From positions 930,001 to 994,000 of the forward strand of contig NC_026479.1 of the NCBI RefSeq assembly GCF_000328475.2: a DNA stretch of 64,000 nt. Reading direction: 5' to 3'. A program made the translations under genes and the position numbers. Of the stretch, positions 41,095 through 50,869 are shown one piece after another. The notes under the pieces are model-generated. The model was not told where the DNA came from. It ran no database searches and saw only the letters and a program-made list of their open reading frames with translations. This DNA comes from Mycosarcoma maydis (taxonomy: Eukaryota; Basidiomycota; Ustilaginomycetes; Ustilaginales). Each line of letters begins with the position of its first letter. Within the stretch, counting starts at the first letter, position 1.

Positions 41095-43740
41095 CTACTT
41101 GAAACCTCGGCGCCAGCTCGTCTCAAGATCGGCCTTAGAAACGGTCTGAGAAGCATGCGCATTGCTGTTGCTGTTGCCGTTGCCGTTTCCGTTTCCGTTT
41201 CCGTTTCCATAACCTAAACCGTTGCTATTATTAGCAGGCCCTATGTGCGAGACGACATCAGCCGAGTTAGGAGCACCACTATATGCATCACCTCCATTAC
41301 CGCCATTGCCATCGGTGGTACCGGCTCGACGCGCTCTGTTATTGAGCAATTCAAGGCTTGATGCGCTTCCGGTTCGTCCGGGACCAAAGTCGAAGGCGTT
41401 ACCGGGAGCACGACCCACGGGTGCTGCCAAGTTGACCGGTGCACCACTGGGCGCTGTGCGAGCAAACTTATTGATCGCAGACAAATGCCCCGCGGGCGAC
41501 GTGCCGAAGGGCGATCCGCTGCGTTCGGATGCGCTGCCAATGCTGAGCGCGCCGAGGTTGGGGAAACTCGAATTGGGGCGTGCGTGATGGGAGGGTCCAA
41601 TGGATCCAGAAGCGCCTCGAAGTGGTGGGACCATGTTGCGTGGTGTTCCGCTGCCGTCCAAGCCGTGCAATGTGCCAGTCGTTGCCGACAGTTGGTCAAA
41701 GCTGCTTCCATCGGATAAGGCGCCATACGTGGCAGCTTGTACACGGCAGCTGGGCCGATGACGGCGCGGTACTTTGCCGTCCTTGACCTTTTCTTGCGGG
41801 TTGCCGTGCATCTTGGAACCCACGCCCTGCTTGCGTTCGTAATGCCGCTGCCATCCCTCGTGCTCAAACAGCGGCTGCGCTGGGTACCCGTCAATAGTCA
41901 CGTCCATCTTGGTCGTCTTGAGACCGTAGCGTCTTCGCTCGTCGGCGGTGAGCAGCCACGGCGTGTGCACGTAGTCGGCATGCAAGTTACGAAGCGCCGG
42001 GATCCACAGCTTGACATAGTCACCGTGCGAGTCGTAGTCCTTGGCTTGCTTGACCGTGTTGAACTGTCGCGAGGCACGTGGATCGTTTCCGACACCAGCG
42101 ACGTACTGCCAATTTCCGTAGTTAGACGTTGGGTCGTAGTCGATGAGATGCGACTGGAAGAACTCGGCACCGATACGCCAGTCATAGCCGAGGTCCTTGG
42201 ACAAGAAGCTCGCCACGTTCTGGCGACCACGGTTTGACATGAAGCCCGATTCTCGCAGCTCGAGGATGTTGGCGTCAATAAAGGGAATGCCGGTACGGCC
42301 TTCGAGCAGTCGCGTCATCTCGTGATCCGGCCCATCCTTGAGCGGATCCCACTTGCGCCACCAGCCATCCTCCATCTTCTTGGCGGCTTGGCGCGGATCG
42401 GTGGCGCGCTCAAAGCCGCCAAGATCGTAGAGCAGGTGGCCAAACTTTTCGGCAACAAAGAAAAAGTAGTCACGCCAGAGTAACTCGAAACGGACCCAGT
42501 AGGTGTTTTGATCCTCGCCAAACTTTCTTTCGTGGTCGTCCAACGCCTCCCAAATTTGTCGTGGAGAGACACTTCCGTAGGCGAGGAAGGGCGACATTTT
42601 GGTGCTGTAAGCGTGACCGATGAGGTTGTTGCGGGTCTGTTTGTACCTGGCCACGGGCGGTGGATCCGACTTGCCCCATCGCGACGAGTCGGCCGACTTG
42701 CCGCGAACAAAGTACCAGTCGAGACGTTCCAACGCTGATGACTCGCCACCGCGCAGCGGAAAGGCGGAGGCGGGATGGCGTTGCTGCAATAAGGCACTGG
42801 CTTCTAGTGTCGGTGGAAGTTGCGAGTCATTCAAAGGAGTTAGAAGGAAGCGGAGGATGTCGTGGAACGATACCTGACCCTCTTGTTTGTCTTTGGTCTC
42901 GAGCGCACGTGGTGCAAGACCGTCGACGTCAACTTCGTACGAGACATCAAGTGCATAATCGGGGGTGGAGGGGACGCCAGGTGGGAAGCTCTTGAACTTG
43001 GCAGGAGGGTGCTTGACTGGGCGCACCATGCTGGCACCCAATGCCTCGACCTTCTTGCGGAAGGGTGTGAAAACATCAGGCGTTTCGCTGCTTTCGAAGG
43101 GAAGGTCGGCAGGGTGAATGAGGGTCTTGCCGTTTACAAATTGAACAGGTACACCGCTGCCCCGAAGCTTTTCAACAATGGCATTCTCAACGTTGATCTC
43201 TGGATAGGTCATCTCCTTTTGCAACCAAACACCTTCTACGTGGGTTCCCTCGGCTTGAAAGGCCTTTACGAGGTTAGAGATGACATCTTCTGGGATACCA
43301 AAGCGAATGAACAAGTCAGAGCCGACGGATCGGAGGCGGGAGCGCACATCATAGACGGATTCCGAGACGAAACGGGTTCGGAAGCCGCCGGTCTTCCAGA
43401 AGCCGTACTCTTTGGTACGCGCCTCGGGACCTTTCCTCTGATAACCGGGCAGACCGCTGAGTTCCACCTCTCGCTCATCAAAGACGAAGACGGGGAGGAG
43501 GTAGTCAGCAGTGGAGCCCAGAAGTGCCTCGTCTTCGAGCTTGCTAAGATCTACTGTCTTTTCTGCGGTCGTGACGATGGGTTTGTGAGTCTGATGAGCA
43601 TAGTAGAAAAGCGGGTTGTCGTGAATGCGCAAGTCGAGACGAAGCAAGCAGATGAGTACGCTGCGACCTAGCTCGGAGTCGAGCGTAGAAGTGCCGTCAT
43701 GCGAGGCGCTTGGCGAGTCTGAAGAGCTGGATCCTTCCAT
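41095..43740 (-). CDS. Cryptochrome DASH (photolyase/cryptochrome family)
   Basis: 881 residues from the ATG at 43740. The photolyase-like N-domain starts at about 27 (VLICLLRLDLRIHDNPLFYY) and continues with LLPVFVFDERE, FRTRFVSESVYDVRSRLR and EGVWLQKEMTYPEINVE. The FAD domain includes YSTKMSPFLAYGSVSPRQIW, LLWRDYFFFVAEKFG, GRTGIPFIDANILELRESGF, MSNRGRQNVASFLSKDLGYD, then WRIGAEFFQSHLIDYDPTSN and YGNWQYVAGVGNDPR, all characteristic of the DASH branch. About 240 C-terminal residues are a Gly/Ser/Asn-rich extension ending in a GN-repeat and a short Arg/Lys tail; many fungal DASH proteins have such tails. DASH proteins repair CPDs in single-stranded DNA and/or signal blue light. From memory U. 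maydis has two DASH genes; I cannot say which this is. Confidence 0.9.
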   Translation of the reverse strand: MEGSSSSDSPSASHDGTSTLDSELGRSVLICLLRLDLRIHDNPLFYYAHQTHKPIVTTAEKTVDLSKLEDEALLGSTADYLLPVFVFDEREVELSGLPGYQRKGPEARTKEYGFWKTGGFRTRFVSESVYDVRSRLRSVGSDLFIRFGIPEDVISNLVKAFQAEGTHVEGVWLQKEMTYPEINVENAIVEKLRGSGVPVQFVNGKTLIHPADLPFESSETPDVFTPFRKKVEALGASMVRPVKHPPAKFKSFPPGVPSTPDYALDVSYEVDVDGLAPRALETKDKQEGQVSFHDILRFLLTPLNDSQLPPTLEASALLQQRHPASAFPLRGGESSALERLDWYFVRGKSADSSRWGKSDPPPVARYKQTRNNLIGHAYSTKMSPFLAYGSVSPRQIWEALDDHERKFGEDQNTYWVRFELLWRDYFFFVAEKFGHLLYDLGGFERATDPRQAAKKMEDGWWRKWDPLKDGPDHEMTRLLEGRTGIPFIDANILELRESGFMSNRGRQNVASFLSKDLGYDWRIGAEFFQSHLIDYDPTSNYGNWQYVAGVGNDPRASRQFNTVKQAKDYDSHGDYVKLWIPALRNLHADYVHTPWLLTADERRRYGLKTTKMDVTIDGYPAQPLFEHEGWQRHYERKQGVGSKMHGNPQEKVKDGKVPRRHRPSCRVQAATYGALSDGSSFDQLSATTGTLHGLDGSGTPRNMVPPLRGASGSIGPSHHARPNSSFPNLGALSIGSASERSGSPFGTSPAGHLSAINKFARTAPSGAPVNLAAPVGRAPGNAFDFGPGRTGSASSLELLNNRARRAGTTDGNGGNGGDAYSGAPNSADVVSHIGPANNSNGLGYGNGNGNGNGNGNSNSNAHASQTVSKADLETSWRRGFK
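41162..41213. repeat. Hexanucleotide repeat encoding Gly-Asn in the CRY-DASH tail
   Basis: GTTGCC/GTTTCC units in tandem. On the minus strand they encode alternating Gly and Asn (GNGNGNGNGNGNSNSN). Tract length probably varies between strains. Confidence 0.9.
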
Positions 43741-46367
43741 GATGGATGGTGGCAGGATGATGAGCGGCTTCTTGGCCGACGTGAGTGGAGGTCGCGGCCT
43801 TCGAGGGGTGTGGTGGTGGGTTCAAGGAGGGGAATCGAATTTGCAGCTGAGGGGTTGCCGAGTCGTGAGTGCTAGCAGCCAACACACGACCGGCGACTGC
43901 TGACAATAGAACCAGGTGACAAGCGAGAAGTGAACCGCAAACAGTCGTGAAATCAACGAGATGGAGTGGTTGAGAGTGCGTTGATGATGTTGATGCCAGT
44001 GAACGCAGTGAACGCAGTGCAGTCGTCAAAGGCTGGGTTCGACGTCAGCTGCAATTGCGGGATGCGCAGACGTGCAGGCGTACAATGCAGCTACGAGGCC
44101 GTATGTCGGATACAACGACTAGCGCTTGGAGATCAAAGAGTCTGGGAACCTGCGGGGCCAAGGGATCGAATAGAGGCGTGCTGACTGCCAAAGGAAGGTG
44201 CATATACGGAAACACGGCGAACTGAGGTCGGTTGAGAGGAACGTTGCTGACGATGAGTAGTATCGGATCCACTGATAGGTGGTGAGTAACTTGTTGTGCA
44301 GAAAAGACTGCGAGAGCGCAACGACTTCGGATCGGTACAAGGTGAAGGGGGTATTGCGGTGGAGTACATAAGAGAGCGGATCGTGATGAGCTGAAACAGT
44401 TGGCTTCGTGATTGAGGCAGCAAAGACTCTCTTGTGACTGAACTGTAATTTCGATTCGCCAGGTCGGGGACAAACAAGGCGCCAGAGCGCAATTCGTGAT
44501 TGCAGAACTGCAGCGCGGTAGAATCGTCAGCACAGCTTCAAGATGGCTTTGGAGATCGTACTTCTGCAGCAATAAACGCTATATATTTAAAACCAAATCG
44601 AAAAAGAACCTTATGAATCAAATCCCTTTTTCTGACACCTAACCTAACCTAGTTAATCTGTTCCTCCTTGGCTCCGCCTTACTTGACACAGAGCCAAAAG
44701 AGGCCGTAAGCATGTGGCTCAATGCACCGATGCGATGCAAGCGCCCTCGCCAACGGAGTAGCCGTTCAAGCCTCTAGGCTGGTAGGGAGCTCATGCAGCG
44801 TCGGTTCTGCACGCGAACACTTCCCGTTGTACCGAATCGTCCGGCGACTGGCAAGGATCCGCAGTCAAACACCGATCAAAGGAAGCTGCGTTGATCTCGA
44901 CCCGCCGACGTCGACTCTTTCCGCATTTCGCACGATGCTGGCCATCGTGAATTCACGATTTGGGCTTTTGCCTCTATCTGGTTAAACGCATCTCACAATC
45001 TGTAAATGGTGCGCAAATCCCGAATGGGCTACGAGCAGACATTCACCATTCACGATTGTCGTGCTTCTGGATAGACATCGTGCCTCATTGGTCAGCTTGA
45101 TGATTTGCTAGCCCTAACCGCATTGCAATCACGAATCTGAATCTCGAATGGTCCGAGTTGCTGGCTCCCCTGTGGCACGCACGAAATGCAAAGCAGTCGT
45201 GAGTAAGTTCGGTGAGTTCCGGTCGGTTGTTAATGAACACGAATATCTCATTTATTTTTTATACAAACGCCAGTGCAACGAGATACAAGCGAAGAACCAA
45301 TTTCTAACCGGGATTTGAAATGACAACTGTAAAAGTGAGTGCGTCATGGCTGTTTGTTTTGTCATGTATGCAGCTGTAATCACCAATCGTGAATTATTGA
45401 TATTCACATTGAATAATAAAATATCATACCTATTCTACCCCAAGTGCAAGTCAGAGACACAGCCAGAGACAGTCGTGAGTTCTGACTTGCAATACGCCAT
45501 GCTTAGCGTCATAGAGAGCTATCGCTGTCACATTCACGATTCCAGCTTGACTATCCCAAGCGATACGCACCTCGAGAGGCTGTCGCATACGCCTGTCAAT
45601 TCAGTATGTGCCAGCCAGTCACTATACTCCCATTCACCTCGGTGTACTGCTCACCCTACACATTACAACCTGCTACATCTGTACTCGCCTCGTCACGCCA
45701 CTTCGGAGCGTCAACCATCCGTCTTGAACCAAGAACAGAGCGCTATGAGATTCCTTCGAGGTGATCCAGTCACGAGTGGTACGTCGCCCAAATTATTGTG
45801 GTACAGCGACGTGCTGCTCCTGCCGATGAGTACGGTCGATCGAGACAGCTCAGAGTCTCTAACGACGTGCAGCAAATTCGAGCTCTAAATTCTCCAATCA
45901 CGAATCGTGAATTCGTGAGTCAAGATTCACGGTTCCAGCTCCGCTCTGCTGCCAAGGAGAAGCCGTGCGGAGCTTCACGCCACGCGCTTTGTGCTCCTTT
46001 GATGACTCACAGGGTCTAACATTGGTCACGCCATCACACGTCGCTCACCGCCTCTTTCTTTTAGTTGGAGAGAGTCTGAGCTTGTGAGTTTGTCCGAGGC
46101 CTTGAATAGTGTGGCCTTTGCGTGATGCAGACTCCCGTTAAGTACTGCAAGTGGTTCATGTGGCTGGCATCTTTTGCTCATACACGAGCTGTCCCGAAGT
46201 TCAAGCTCTTTATCGCTCATACGCCCCCCTGCCCCTGCACCCTCTCATACGGACTCGGAATCGTGAATGCTCAGATCCAAAACTCTCTTCTTGGTTTGAA
46301 ACATGCTTTTAAGGAGAGATTATGTGAAAAAAAGGTACAGCAATACATGATTTTGATTCAGCAGAGA
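43741..46367. repeat. 2.6-kb spacer with the largest dispersed-motif cluster
   Basis: Lies between the CRY-DASH start and the RPA135 stop. Nine exact decamers start at 44492, 44951, 45048, 45127, 45385, 45532, 45896, 45903 and 46259. At 44944-44959 ATCGTGAATTCACGAT is a perfect 16-bp palindrome. At 45896-45912 the overlapping 17-mer AATCACGAATCGTGAAT recurs. ORFs at 44045-44572 (minus) and 45346-45888 (plus) have no domain, and both contain motif copies or close variants, so I do not call them. CCTAACCTAACC occurs at about 44639-44650. Confidence 0.75.
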
Positions 46368-49300
46368 TCAAGGAGAAACACCAAAACTCATCTTGATACC
46401 CATAGCTGCCAGTTCGGCGACCAGATATTTGAGTACGTACGGGACAGCGACGACGTCCAGATCACCGCCGCTCAAGCTGTTGATCACGTTGCTCTGCGGG
46501 ATGGCGATGGTCGCTTCGACACCGCCGATCGGTTGTCGCTTACCGCGCAGGGGCTCGAGACCCTGTTGATGACGGACCTCGTCTTCGGCTCTGCAGACGC
46601 GGCAGAACTCGCCGTTCGGTCCCAAGATGGGCGTTGTCCCTTGCGTCGTCACATCAATCGTCGATATCGCTCCTCCGCCGTGACGGCTAGAAGCAGACGT
46701 GTCGAATCCGACAGACAGCAAAGATCCGCACGTTCGACAGACGTACGAAGTCGAATAGTCGGAACAGTTCATCAACCGATCCTGTAGCATGTACGACGTT
46801 CCGTGCGCCAACAACGCATCACGCTCCATCTCTCCGAATCGGATACCACCAGCTCGCTTTCGACCCTTGATCGGTTGTCGCGTCAATGCGTGCACCGGTC
46901 CCGTGGTTCGCACTTGGAACTTGTCGTTGACCATGTGACGCAGACGCTGGTAGTAGACAACTCCGAGGTAGATATCCGCGCGCAACTCTTGTCCCGTAAT
47001 GCCAGAGTACATCGGTTCGTTTCCTACGTGGTTGTACCCAGCAGCTTTGAGCTGCTCACCGAAGAACTCGGTAGGCGTGAAATCTTCGCTAAACGTGAAA
47101 GGCGTCGAATCCTGCGCGATTCCGTGCATCGCACCAGCTTTGCCAGCGATCGACTCGATCAGCATGCCGATCGTCATACGCGATGGGAAAGCGTGCGGGT
47201 TGATGATCACATCCGGCTGCATACCGCTTTCCGAGAACGGCATGTCCACCGCAGGCCACTTCTGAGAGCAGACACCTTTCTGTCCATGACGTGACGAAAA
47301 CTTGTCACCGATCACGGGAGAACGCGTGATACGCAGCATAATCTGCACCTTTTGACACTCGCTGTCGCCTCCTCCGGAACCTGCGTCCGAGCCGAGCAGA
47401 CGAACAGTGTCGACGTACGCGTACTCGTCACCCTTGAACTTCTTAAACATGGTCTTGCCGCTCACCTCGTCCCAGTAGGCGCAGATCGGCTCGCCCGCCA
47501 TCACCTTCTGGCCAATGTAAGGCAGACCGTCCTGGTCCAGAATGGCACGCTGTGCTTCAGTCGGCCTCGAGTTGGGCGCAAACCCAAAGTGAAGCGTCGG
47601 CACGCTTGAACTCGATTTGCCCTTCAAGTCGCGCAGGTCGATCGTCTCAGACTTGTAGACGGTACCATAACCAAAGCCACGCTCATGTGCACTCTTGTTG
47701 AGGATCATGGCGTCTTCCATATCGTAACCGGTGTACGAGATAACAGCAACAATGGCGTTGGTTCCGTTTGGATAGTCGTCAAAGCCGTACTTGTTGTACA
47801 ACTCTGGTCGCACGACGGGTGTCTGCGGAGTTTGAATGCGGTACAGCTTGTTATCTGTCCTTCTGCTAACTGCTGTAGAGGCGGTACCCATGGTCTGCTT
47901 CATCATCTGCGCCTGGTAACAGTTTCTCGGCGATTGGTTGTAGTCCGAAAACGGCGTCAGGTTGGCAAGCACCGATAGGATCGAAGTGGGAGCCAGCTCG
48001 ACGTGGGTCGAAACGCCAGGTACCACCTCTTGTGGGTCACATGCAATGTCAAGGTAGACCTGCTCAAAGGGTCCCACCATGTCGATCTTGTTGTTGTGCA
48101 GCAGCCGCACAGGACGCATCATACGCGCGCGATTCGAGAAGAGGTACAGACCAGGATACTGTCCGGCGCGCGATGTGGGCACGAAACCGATCTCCAGGTC
48201 CAGGGGCACATGGTGCAGCCCTTCAGTCTTCCAGATTCGCAGCGCCGTCGCCATGTGTTTGGCGAGCGCAGGGGTGGTGTAACCAAGAATGGCGCCGTCG
48301 AGCTGAACTACGACCATGTTGTCGCGTGCATCGGTATCCCTCTGGCTAGCAGCGCCAACGGCACCAATCGCAAAGGCAGCTTCCGTCATACCCAGACCGG
48401 AGAGCAGCGCATGGATGTGCGACACATCCGGCTGCCGAGTCGTCATCCTACACGTGTGCGAGAAATGATTGAGCAGACCACATGGCGAGCCGTCTGGCGT
48501 GTGCACAGGACACAAGAAACCCCACGCCTCTGGCAGCAGCTTTCGCACCGACGTTGTCTTGAGTTCGGCGAAGAAGGCACCTCGATGCACCGAACGGAAA
48601 TGGGCAAGGTAACGGGCAAAGTTGAGCTTCTCCGCCATAATGGTGAAACCAGAGGTCTGCTGCAGATCGAGACCCGAGGGCGAAGACAAGTTACCGGTAG
48701 CGAGGAAAGAGGCAATCTTGACACCAATGTCGATATTGACCTTGGAAACCGTTTTTTTAATATACTTAGAATCAAAGAAATCGAGGCCCTTGACCTTCAT
48801 GCGCACGTCCCTGGCGATCTGAGCGCGAATGTTGCCCACAGCCTCGTCAATGCGTTCCTTGATGATCTGTCCGACGAGAAAGCCAGGCATGAGGATCTCA
48901 TGATGCTGCGGAGAATCGGCATTGTCGGCACATGACTCGCCGGCGACGAGCGAGTAGAGCTTCTGGATCATAAAGATGAGCATCTTGTACTTGTCACGTG
49001 GGCTGTCAAGGTGAACGAGCAAGATGCGCGAGATAAGTTCGGTTCCGACCTGAGCATCCGTGTAGTCCTCGGGACAGCCGAGAACGACGCGGAACTTGGA
49101 GCCGAGATACTCGAGACACTGGTGACCCGACCACAGACTGTACTGCTTGAAGTTGCGGAGAAGCAGCTCAACGCGGTCGGTGAGGAACGTGTTTTCAAAG
49201 TCGCCCTGGACAATGGAAGCAAAAATCTCCTTGTCGGTAGCGTCGACCAGTGCTTTGAGCACCATGACGACGGGTACCATGTATTCTTGCTTTCGCCAAC

Positions 49301-50237
49301 TGAATCGCATGGTGAGACCGCCGTTGTGGAGGTAGTGCACAGCGTTGGTGACGCTGATCAGGTCGTCCTTGTGAAGACATCGGATGACGATGGCCTTGTT
49401 CGAATAGCTTGGGCCACGCTTTTCGAAACTGGGTCGCTCGATCGCTTGTGGACTGTTGGCTTTGGCGACGATGAGGTATCGGATGAGACGTTCGTTTCCG
49501 TTGACGAGAAAGTAGCCACCAAACTCATTGGCCTCCTCGTGGTGCGCCACGAGCTCCCTCGACGACATGCCACGCAGATTGCATCGATTCGATCGAACGA
49601 GGACAGGGCAGTTGCCCAGTGTGACAATGTCGCTCTGCTCGGGATCGCCATTGACACTCCAGCAGAGACGCGCTGTCAGCTTGCCCGTGTAGGTGAATAG
49701 CCTCTCCCTCGCCTCGGTGGGGAAAACCCTGCGTTCGCGCACACCTTTTGCACGTTCGTTGATGAGAGGCTTTGAAAGGTTGACACTGTCCATGCGGAGC
49801 GTGATGCGATTGCCGAGCCCATTGTTAGCGTCACCCTGGCCGTCAAAGACGATGCGTGGCGCTAAACGACGCAAACTCTTCTCGAGCAGACCTGTGCCCT
49901 CGTTTACGAATCCGGAGACGGCAACCGAAGCGGGTGGGTCTAGCGAAGGATCTTCCGCCCACAGCGCATTGAAGGACTCGATGTTGGGCGCCACAAGTTC
50001 GGTGAGCTCTGGGGCCACAAAGCCGTTGTCAGTAGGAGCAGAGTAACGTTCCTGGCGCTCGAGCGGGAAGAAAGTGTGCCTCTTTTTCCAGAGTGGCTCT
50101 TCAGTATCAATGCCAGCTTCCTGCCTTGCTGCCTTGAGAGAGTTAGGTAGCGAGTGCACCGTGTCTGGCGGAGTTGAGGGGCCGTCAAAAGACGAACGCG
50201 AGCTCGAAGAGCTGGCTGACGACATGGAGCTCGACAT
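46368..50237 (-). CDS. RPA135: RNA polymerase I second-largest subunit (RPA135)
   Basis: 1289 residues from the ATG at 50237. It is the beta-like catalytic subunit of Pol I, which transcribes rDNA in the nucleolus. Seen blocks include EEANEFGGYFLVNGNERLIR, ALLSGLGMTEAAFAIGAVGA and VRKLLPEAWGFLCPVHTPDG. Also present are YTGYDMEDAMILNKSAHERG, IGDKFSSRHGQKGVCSQKWP and ESIAGKAGAMHG. The zinc site near the C-terminus is C-x2-C (VCRTCGSL) and C-x2-C (FCRVCRAED). The ending VPYVLKYLVAELAAMGIKMS is the usual closing helix of second-largest subunits. The N-terminal HSLPNSLKAARQEAGIDTEE and the zinc spacing fit Pol I rather than Pol II or III. It is slightly longer than yeast Rpa135 (1203) because of a Ser-rich start and small loops. 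Confidence 0.94.
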   Translation of the reverse strand: MSSSMSSASSSSSRSSFDGPSTPPDTVHSLPNSLKAARQEAGIDTEEPLWKKRHTFFPLERQERYSAPTDNGFVAPELTELVAPNIESFNALWAEDPSLDPPASVAVSGFVNEGTGLLEKSLRRLAPRIVFDGQGDANNGLGNRITLRMDSVNLSKPLINERAKGVRERRVFPTEARERLFTYTGKLTARLCWSVNGDPEQSDIVTLGNCPVLVRSNRCNLRGMSSRELVAHHEEANEFGGYFLVNGNERLIRYLIVAKANSPQAIERPSFEKRGPSYSNKAIVIRCLHKDDLISVTNAVHYLHNGGLTMRFSWRKQEYMVPVVMVLKALVDATDKEIFASIVQGDFENTFLTDRVELLLRNFKQYSLWSGHQCLEYLGSKFRVVLGCPEDYTDAQVGTELISRILLVHLDSPRDKYKMLIFMIQKLYSLVAGESCADNADSPQHHEILMPGFLVGQIIKERIDEAVGNIRAQIARDVRMKVKGLDFFDSKYIKKTVSKVNIDIGVKIASFLATGNLSSPSGLDLQQTSGFTIMAEKLNFARYLAHFRSVHRGAFFAELKTTSVRKLLPEAWGFLCPVHTPDGSPCGLLNHFSHTCRMTTRQPDVSHIHALLSGLGMTEAAFAIGAVGAASQRDTDARDNMVVVQLDGAILGYTTPALAKHMATALRIWKTEGLHHVPLDLEIGFVPTSRAGQYPGLYLFSNRARMMRPVRLLHNNKIDMVGPFEQVYLDIACDPQEVVPGVSTHVELAPTSILSVLANLTPFSDYNQSPRNCYQAQMMKQTMGTASTAVSRRTDNKLYRIQTPQTPVVRPELYNKYGFDDYPNGTNAIVAVISYTGYDMEDAMILNKSAHERGFGYGTVYKSETIDLRDLKGKSSSSVPTLHFGFAPNSRPTEAQRAILDQDGLPYIGQKVMAGEPICAYWDEVSGKTMFKKFKGDEYAYVDTVRLLGSDAGSGGGDSECQKVQIMLRITRSPVIGDKFSSRHGQKGVCSQKWPAVDMPFSESGMQPDVIINPHAFPSRMTIGMLIESIAGKAGAMHGIAQDSTPFTFSEDFTPTEFFGEQLKAAGYNHVGNEPMYSGITGQELRADIYLGVVYYQRLRHMVNDKFQVRTTGPVHALTRQPIKGRKRAGGIRFGEMERDALLAHGTSYMLQDRLMNCSDYSTSYVCRTCGSLLSVGFDTSASSRHGGGAISTIDVTTQGTTPILGPNGEFCRVCRAEDEVRHQQGLEPLRGKRQPIGGVEATIAIPQSNVINSLSGGDLDVVAVPYVLKYLVAELAAMGIKMSFGVSP

Positions 50238-50869
50238 TGTTTATGTTCGCCGCCTTGGAGAGCACTATCAGGCTGATTAGCAGCTTGAAAAGTGTCGACA
50301 AATCGTGGCAGCAGTGATAGATAGGGTGGTGTGGTGAAGTGATGATAAGGCAAATCTGACGAGGTGAGTGAAGAGAGATTCTGGTGGAAAGGACGACACA
50401 GGATCGTCCAGGGTTTCGAGGGTTAGAACCACAGCGTTTTCTTGCGCCAAACTTGCCGTTGAAGAAAAGAAGAAAATATTCTCCAAATGCACGGTCTGCT
50501 ACCCAAGTCTTGCTCAAGAAAAAATCTCAAATTTTTGCTCGGGCGTATCTGTTTCCCGCAATCCGGTCGTTCAGGTTTTTCAGTATCACAGAGTATATTG
50601 GAGGTCTAACATGTTTTGCAAGCTCATGTTTCGCTTGCTCCGTGCTTCACGCTTCACGCTTCACGCTTGTTGCTCTTAGCGTTGTTGAGCTAAAAGGTGG
50701 CCTTGAGGTGTACAGATGACAAGGACTCAATGCTCAGGCTGCAAGCAAGCGCAAGACGAGACAGACAAACTGTTGCAGGAAATAGCAGGCGGTAGGTGTA
50801 ACGATGTGGTGACACATTCACGATTGGCACACGATACAACGGTTGCTATCCAGTCGTCAAAAATACAGA
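50238..50869. promoter_or_regulatory. RPA135 upstream region
   Basis: 632 bp between the RPA135 start and the HEM3 stop. It holds a heptamer repeat (50644-50668) and one ATTCACGATT at 50816. No gene seen. Confidence 0.5.
50644..50668. repeat. GCTTCAC heptamer repeat
   Basis: Three exact GCTTCAC units plus a partial fourth (GCTTG). It contains TTCACG, a part of the dispersed decamer. Confidence 0.85.

Noticed and set aside
44045..44572. 175-codon minus-strand ORF upstream of CRY-DASH
   Set aside because: No domain, carries a decamer copy, and lies where the CRY-DASH promoter and leader should be.
44639..44650. CCTAACCTAACC, telomere-like repeat
   Set aside because: Only two units, and the unit lacks the third C of the TTAGGG complement (CCCTAA). 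Too short for an interstitial telomere.
45346..45888. 180-codon ORF on the plus strand in the CRY-DASH/RPA135 spacer
   Set aside because: It contains two copies of the non-coding decamer, has no domain and shows no coding-like composition.
48003..48935. 310-codon ORF antisense to RPA135
   Set aside because: Shadow of a strongly conserved gene. Similar antisense frames occur inside ELP1 (18656-19327) and CRY-DASH (42862-43671).
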